From Pseudobdellovibrionaceae bacterium (GTDB taxonomy: Bacteria; Bdellovibrionota; Bdellovibrionia; Bdellovibrionales; Bdellovibrionaceae), in contig JADJYV010000002.1 of the NCBI GenBank assembly GCA_016719575.1, positions 1 to 64,000 on the forward strand: 64,000 nt of DNA. Reading direction: 5' to 3'. The stretch's first letter is position 1. The number at the start of each line of letters is the position of its first letter. A program made the translations under genes and the position numbers. The notes under the pieces are model-generated. The model made no database searches. It was not told where the DNA came from and saw only the letters and a list, made by a program, of their open reading frames with translations. Of this stretch, positions 60,216 through 64,000 are shown in pieces.

Positions 60216-60325
60216 ATTTTCTCCTTACATTAATTGCAAAAATAATGTTGGACCGTGATAGGTCCAAGGAGGCTAAGCAGGAAGAATCAGAAAATGGAGA
60301 ACGCACTAGCGAGACCACCAGTTAA
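60134..60325 (+). CDS. Conserved short ORF between PrimPol and recombinase, island C
   Basis: The frame gives 63 aa from ATG 60134 (MAEKNYPMPHIDRTPQIDSD) or 56 aa from an inner ATG 60155. It shares HID-TPQID and LLTLIAKIM..RD with the island B ORF at 35935. It overlaps both the PrimPol 3' end and the recombinase 5' end. Conserved length, acidity and position, in all frames overlapping other genes, show it is a real gene. Candidate recombination directionality or regulatory factor. Confidence 0.65.
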   Translation: MAEKNYPMPHIDRTPQIDSDASDSFELDFLLTLIAKIMLDRDRSKEAKQEESENGERTSETTS

Positions 60326-62093
60326 ACTTATAAAATATGACGACGACGTAAAAGATCTTAGCTTAAAAGTTCGGATAATCATCTACGCCCGATTTTCAAC
60401 TGATAATCAGAGCAGTTCTTCGACAGAAGATCAAATCAGATTGATCCGACGAGCGGCGAACCTTGCACAGGTAAAATCAATTTTGTTTCCTGGTCGTGAT
60501 TTTGAAATCGTCGCTGAATTTAAAGATGAAGCAGTCTCTGGGTTTGGCGTAGTGGGTCGCGATGGATTGGATTCAGCAATGAACATGATCCGTGCAAAGC
60601 AAGCTGATGTAATTCTTGTGTCCGACTTTAAACGGTTTCTTCGTGGTATGGGCATAGCCCTACAATTGTTCGATTTTCTGAATGAGTACGGTGCAGAGCT
60701 GTTAGCTATTAGTGATGGGTTCTCTAGCGCGCAGAAGAACGCCAGGCTCATGTTTATGAATAAAGCCTATGCTTCTGAGGAGTTTCTAGAGAGCGTCAGC
60801 ATCGATACACAGAGAGGCCTAAATGAGCGACGATACGAGGGGTTTTCGGACGGGCATCTTTGGTTTGGTGTTACGTCCAAGCCTACTCGGCAAACGATGA
60901 TAAAGGGAAAGCTGAAAGACTCACATTTTGAGTACGTCATTCTTGAAAACCAAGCTGCTGTGGTTCGTAGAATTTTTAAAATGTCCGCTGACGGACTAAG
61001 CCAAAGGGAAATTGCCAAAATCCTAAATGATGAGTGTGTACCATGTCCCGCCTGTTACTACAAAACAGGCGTAATGAAAGAACATCTGACAGAGCGTCCA
61101 ACTTGGGCTGATAGAACCATTTATCAGATACTCAATAATAAAAGCTATATCGGCATTATCGAGCGTGGAAAAACTAAAATTATAAAAAAGAGTGATGGCA
61201 CAAAACAAACAATCGATATGCCAAAATCGAATTGGATTGTTATTGATAGTCCTAATTTGAAAATCATAGACCAAGCGTTATGGGATTCAGTTCGCGAAAG
61301 ATTCCGCGATTACAACTTAAGGAAGTTAAAATCAGGATCTCGAGGTAAACCATTTCGTCATGATGGGCAAGTGAACCACATATTCACCTCACTATGTAGC
61401 TGTGAGGCTTGTCACGGTCCATTTGTTGTAGTCACAGGTCACAAAGGTGGTTACTACGGATGCCGAAATGCCCACCGCCAGAAAACTTGTGTTAATCACA
61501 AAGTGATTTCTTGGAAAAAATTGGAGCCTCCAATTCTAAATTATTTGGTCGCGCAACTCAATAGTGATGAAGTCTGTAAAATATTGGCGCAAAAATATAA
61601 TGAACTTAGGAAGTCCCGAATCTCAATGGATATAGGTGGTGGCGAACGAGCAGCTGAAAAGTTGGCTGACGTTGAAGATTCAATTGCCAACATTATAAAA
61701 GCGATCGAGCAAGGTGTGGTATCTGATGCTTTGATCGCAAAGCTTAAAAGTCTTGAAGAAGAAAGGACCGCCCTCAAAGGAAAAATAGAGCTGTTAGGCT
61801 CTACTGACCAAAAGCAGATTTATATTACTCCATTAGTTATCAAAGGTAGATTTCAAGAAATTCCAGAACTGCTTCGCACAAGTCAGCCGTTCGAGATAAA
61901 CAAAGCCCTTCGTCCATTGCTTGGAAAGCAAGGCATCAAGATTTTACATAGGACCTCTGCCGACCCCAAAGGTGAATTCTGGGCAGAAGGCTCATTAAAC
62001 TTAGGTAAAGCCCTTACATTGGTTAAAGGGCTCGGTTATGGGGATTCGGCATCCATCAAACATGAGATACCCTTTTCGATCAGATTAGGGTAA
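60294..62093 (+). CDS. Large serine recombinase, island C
   Basis: ATG 60294 (MENALARPPVKLIKYDDDVK) is chosen by homology with island B. The 599-aa protein has VRIIIYARFSTDNQSSSSTE (catalytic Ser in ARFS), SDFKRFLRGMGIALQLFDFL, GLNERRYEGFSDGHLWFGVT, a zinc ribbon (SLCSCEACHGPFVVVTG, YYGCRNAHRQKTC) and a coiled coil. It has the same length as the B copy and about 80 percent identity by eye. The DNA-binding regions are similar, so both enzymes may use the same attachment sequence. Confidence 0.93.
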   Translation: MENALARPPVKLIKYDDDVKDLSLKVRIIIYARFSTDNQSSSSTEDQIRLIRRAANLAQVKSILFPGRDFEIVAEFKDEAVSGFGVVGRDGLDSAMNMIRAKQADVILVSDFKRFLRGMGIALQLFDFLNEYGAELLAISDGFSSAQKNARLMFMNKAYASEEFLESVSIDTQRGLNERRYEGFSDGHLWFGVTSKPTRQTMIKGKLKDSHFEYVILENQAAVVRRIFKMSADGLSQREIAKILNDECVPCPACYYKTGVMKEHLTERPTWADRTIYQILNNKSYIGIIERGKTKIIKKSDGTKQTIDMPKSNWIVIDSPNLKIIDQALWDSVRERFRDYNLRKLKSGSRGKPFRHDGQVNHIFTSLCSCEACHGPFVVVTGHKGGYYGCRNAHRQKTCVNHKVISWKKLEPPILNYLVAQLNSDEVCKILAQKYNELRKSRISMDIGGGERAAEKLADVEDSIANIIKAIEQGVVSDALIAKLKSLEEERTALKGKIELLGSTDQKQIYITPLVIKGRFQEIPELLRTSQPFEINKALRPLLGKQGIKILHRTSADPKGEFWAEGSLNLGKALTLVKGLGYGDSASIKHEIPFSIRLG

Positions 62094-62123
62094 GACTCGC
62101 AAGGAAAGGAATCTTTGGTGGCT

Positions 62124-63362
62124 ATGACTATCTCGATCAATGAAAACATCAAAATATGGAAGGAATTTAATCCAATTGAATTATCATTGGAACAAGACAA
62201 TTTGTATTCTTCTGATTCAAAACGAACCTTAGCGAGAATGGGTTTCAATAGAGAACGTATAGCCATTAGAGATCGTTGGTTTGATGTTTTAACTAAAAGT
62301 GAACTTGTGCGAAAGCGGAATAGTAAAGATGGCTATTACAGGGCAATCTACATTCAGATCAACATGGATAGCGGAGAGTATTACATTGGGAAAGTAAATC
62401 GCCCGAAATGGTCTGAGTTAATTCGCTATCAAGGATCGGGACTAAAATTTTCCAGCAAATTTAAAAATAACAAAAATAAATTTGTAAGGTACTACATTGC
62501 CTCATGTGAAACTGCAGAAGAAACCGAAAAACTTGAAGCCTCGATTGTAGATAGCAATCTCTTATCAGATGAGTATTGCCTGAATCTTGTTGCTGGTGGA
62601 AGTGGAACTACGAAGCATCCCTCTATCGCTGAAACTAGCGAAAAGAAGCGTGCATATATGAAAAGTAACCCTGAGCAATTCAAACCAATGCTTGAAGCTG
62701 CGAAAAAGGCATTTCGATCAGGTGATACAGCAGCACTCCGTGCCCGTAGTCGAAGAATAAAAGAAGTCATGAGTACTGATGAGTATCGCAAGATGTCTGC
62801 AGTTCGGATGGAAAAATGGCGGCGCGAAAACCCTGAAGCTTATGCTAAGGCCAGAAATAAAAATCGTGAAGCGGTAAAGTCCCCAGAGCGTGAGGCCAAG
62901 CGAAAAGCTAGCTTTGAGAAATGGAAAGAGCAAAATCCAGAAAAATTTAAAGCATGGCAAGAAAAACTTTTAAGTTCACGCACAAGCAAAGAATCTAAAG
63001 ATAAGCGCAAAGCTTCGCTCAAAAAGTGGAGAGATAAAAATCCAGATCTTGCAAAAACCAATGCGCAAAAGAGAGCAAGAGCTGCGGCCGTGAAAAGAAG
63101 CAAGGCCGTATGTATGGTCGATCTACTTTCTGGGAAAACATTAAAACAATTTCAAAGCTTACATGAAGCCGCAAAATGGTTGGTTGAAAATGGCAAAGCT
63201 AAAAACATGAACTGTGTATCTTCGATAAGCTCTGTCTGTTTGCGAAAGCCGTGTACGACAGGGTATGGATACCGCAAGAAGGCTTTTGGGTATGACTGGC
63301 GTTTTGCAGGACAGGATTCTGAAACTAAAATTCAACTGGCATTCCCAAACCTAGATTCTTAG
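62124..63362 (+). CDS. GIY-YIG/NUMOD homing-endonuclease-like protein, island C
   Basis: Homology with island B starts at MTISINENIKIWKEF (ATG 62124); GTG 62118, 7 bases after AAGGA, may be used instead. The 412-aa product has AIYIQINMDSGEYYIGKVNR, YQGSGLKFSSKFKNNKNKF, CLNLVAGGSG (GIY-YIG family), a basic NUMOD-like repeat region and a C-terminal NUMOD1-like CMVDLLSGKTLKQFQSLHEA with RKKAFGYDWRF. It ends at the same residues (AFPNLDS) as the B copy, and nucleotide similarity continues only about 8 bp after the stop, so it defines the right backbone end. Confidence 0.8.
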   Translation: MTISINENIKIWKEFNPIELSLEQDNLYSSDSKRTLARMGFNRERIAIRDRWFDVLTKSELVRKRNSKDGYYRAIYIQINMDSGEYYIGKVNRPKWSELIRYQGSGLKFSSKFKNNKNKFVRYYIASCETAEETEKLEASIVDSNLLSDEYCLNLVAGGSGTTKHPSIAETSEKKRAYMKSNPEQFKPMLEAAKKAFRSGDTAALRARSRRIKEVMSTDEYRKMSAVRMEKWRRENPEAYAKARNKNREAVKSPEREAKRKASFEKWKEQNPEKFKAWQEKLLSSRTSKESKDKRKASLKKWRDKNPDLAKTNAQKRARAAAVKRSKAVCMVDLLSGKTLKQFQSLHEAAKWLVENGKAKNMNCVSSISSVCLRKPCTTGYGYRKKAFGYDWRFAGQDSETKIQLAFPNLDS

Positions 63363-63418
63363 GTTGGGCAACGCCCCCAAAGTCCTTATTTTGGAAATAG
63401 TATAATATTGCCATCTTC

Positions 63419-63442
63419 TTCAGTTGTTGAAAATCAACTGAA
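63419..63442. promoter_or_regulatory. 8-bp inverted repeat upstream of the DUF1643 gene
   Basis: TTCAGTTG-n8-CAACTGAA lies 20 bp before ATG 63463. It could be an operator or a leader stem-loop; there is no T-run for a terminator. Confidence 0.45.
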
Positions 63443-63462
63443 TGCTCATTATTCTGTATACC

Positions 63463-64000
63463 ATGTCAAAAATTTTTGATTGGAAAGAACCATTTGAGAA
63501 CTACAGAACAGTTTGCAGAAAATCTGCAATGCCTGAAGGAAATTCTAAATATAGATACGTGTTACAACGAATTTGGGATTCAAAAAAATCTCCTGTGGTT
63601 TTTATTGGTTTGAACCCATCGATTGCCAATCATGATTGCGAAGATCGAACTATCCTCAAATGTGTTCGCTATGCCCACAGCTGGGGATATGGTGGAATCA
63701 CTATGCTCAACGCATTTGCGTTTCGCGACCAGAACCCAGAAAAACTATTTGCAGCTGGTGAAAATGGATTGGATTTTATTGTTGGCGATGAGAACGATAA
63801 AACTATCAAGCTTCACACAAAGAAATCAAAATTAGTTATCGCTTGCTGGGGAACTAATGGAAACTACATGGGTAGGTACCAATCCCTATCCAAAGCGTTA
63901 GAAGCAATTGAAGTGAAGGCCCTGAAGTTATCGAAGTATGGATTTCCAAGACATCCGCTTTATCTTTCAGGGAAGATCTCAGAGGATGATTTGGTTCGTT
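63463..64000 (+). CDS. DUF1643 protein, cut by window edge
   Basis: The frame from ATG 63463 stays open to the end of the window (179 codons). It starts MSKIFDWKEPFENYRTVCRK and shows the DUF1643 pattern: RYVLQRIWDSKKSPVVFIGL, NPSIANHDCEDRTI, GGITMLNAFAFRDQNPEKLF, LVIACWGTNGNYMGRYQSL and GFPRHPLYLSG. DUF1643 proteins are common in mobile DNA; their function is not established, though a nucleic-acid-related role has been suggested from context. It lies about 80 bp beyond the right end of island C, so it may be chromosomal or belong to another insertion. Confidence 0.8.
   Translation, partial: MSKIFDWKEPFENYRTVCRKSAMPEGNSKYRYVLQRIWDSKKSPVVFIGLNPSIANHDCEDRTILKCVRYAHSWGYGGITMLNAFAFRDQNPEKLFAAGENGLDFIVGDENDKTIKLHTKKSKLVIACWGTNGNYMGRYQSLSKALEAIEVKALKLSKYGFPRHPLYLSGKISEDDLVR

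Larger units (their letters stand above)
45193..63381. mobile_element. Island C: SIR2/McrBC defence island, homologue of island B
   Basis: The left end is AGGGGCTTTAGGGGCT at 45193-45208; the right end is a weaker inverted GCCCCCAAAG at about 63372-63381. Backbone order equals island B: tyrosine recombinase, secreted protein, XRE, P-loop ATPase, cargo, small gene, PrimPol-DUF927, short ORF, large serine recombinase, GIY-YIG. Left cargo is BrnT-like plus SIR2; inner cargo is McrB, McrC and a PLD-like protein. Protein identity to B is roughly 60-80 percent in the backbone by eye, so it is an older relative, not a recent copy. Confidence 0.6.

Noticed and set aside
1..64000. CRISPR arrays, tRNA, rRNA
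   Set aside because: I saw no regularly spaced identical repeats with unique spacers, no tRNA T-arm or cloverleaf pattern and no rRNA-like sequence. A tRNAscan or Infernal run would settle this.

Overview
The window looks like an accessory-gene-rich stretch of a Gram-negative bacterial chromosome of moderate, slightly AT-rich composition. Lipobox and Sec signal peptides, an L,D-transpeptidase relic, a CxxCH cytochrome and a TlpA-like thioredoxin support that. A Bdellovibrionota-type genome is my guess, mainly from the repeats, but nothing here proves it. I found no tRNA, rRNA, CRISPR array or phage structural genes.

Layout. 1-3.3 kb is decayed: a broken winged-helix regulator/nucleotidyltransferase pair, then an L,D-transpeptidase locus broken by frameshifts that mostly sit in homopolymers. 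3.3-6.4 kb holds a secreted CHAP/NlpC-like protein whose last 151 bp are copied 2.3 kb downstream; the copies bracket a phosphotransferase, an acetyltransferase, a 59-aa membrane protein and a broken XRE regulator. 6.4-10.2 kb is a minus-strand series of small cassette-like genes (truncated AlkD, SnoaL, GNAT, HigBA, GyrI-like, TfoX, ABM, ArsR) interspersed with a roughly 50-bp dispersed repeat. 39.2-45.1 kb is similar in style: methyltransferases, a TetR-controlled cupin/membrane/cytochrome c set, and a MarR-AhpD-TlpA redox group with a perfect operator.

Three mobile islands fill the rest. Island A (about 10.1-24.4 kb) carries an Mrr/PIN-like operon, a seven-gene minus-strand operon with a small serine resolvase, a TAGT-like glycosyltransferase, a VapE-like ATPase and a large serine recombinase. 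Islands B (about 24.4-39.2 kb) and C (about 45.2-63.4 kb) are clear homologues with one backbone: tyrosine recombinase, secreted protein, XRE regulator, small P-loop ATPase, [cargo], small gene, PrimPol-DUF927 replication protein, a short conserved ORF, large serine recombinase, GIY-YIG/NUMOD nuclease. Their cargo differs. B has a HEPN protein and a 1421-aa DUF4011-helicase-Vsr-like nuclease. C has a SIR2 protein of about 1235 aa, an orphan BrnT-like toxin and McrBC with a PLD-like third gene. Both have two tandem 22-bp GC-rich units upstream of the replication gene block.

The most interesting object is this B/C island family: a swappable anti-phage carrier with two unrelated recombinases, its own primase-helicase, iteron-like origin candidates, a candidate directionality-factor ORF, and ends marked by inverted AGCCCC-type motifs and, nearby, the dispersed palindrome-ended repeat. 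The defence functions come from recognised families; mobility, origin and RDF roles are inference.
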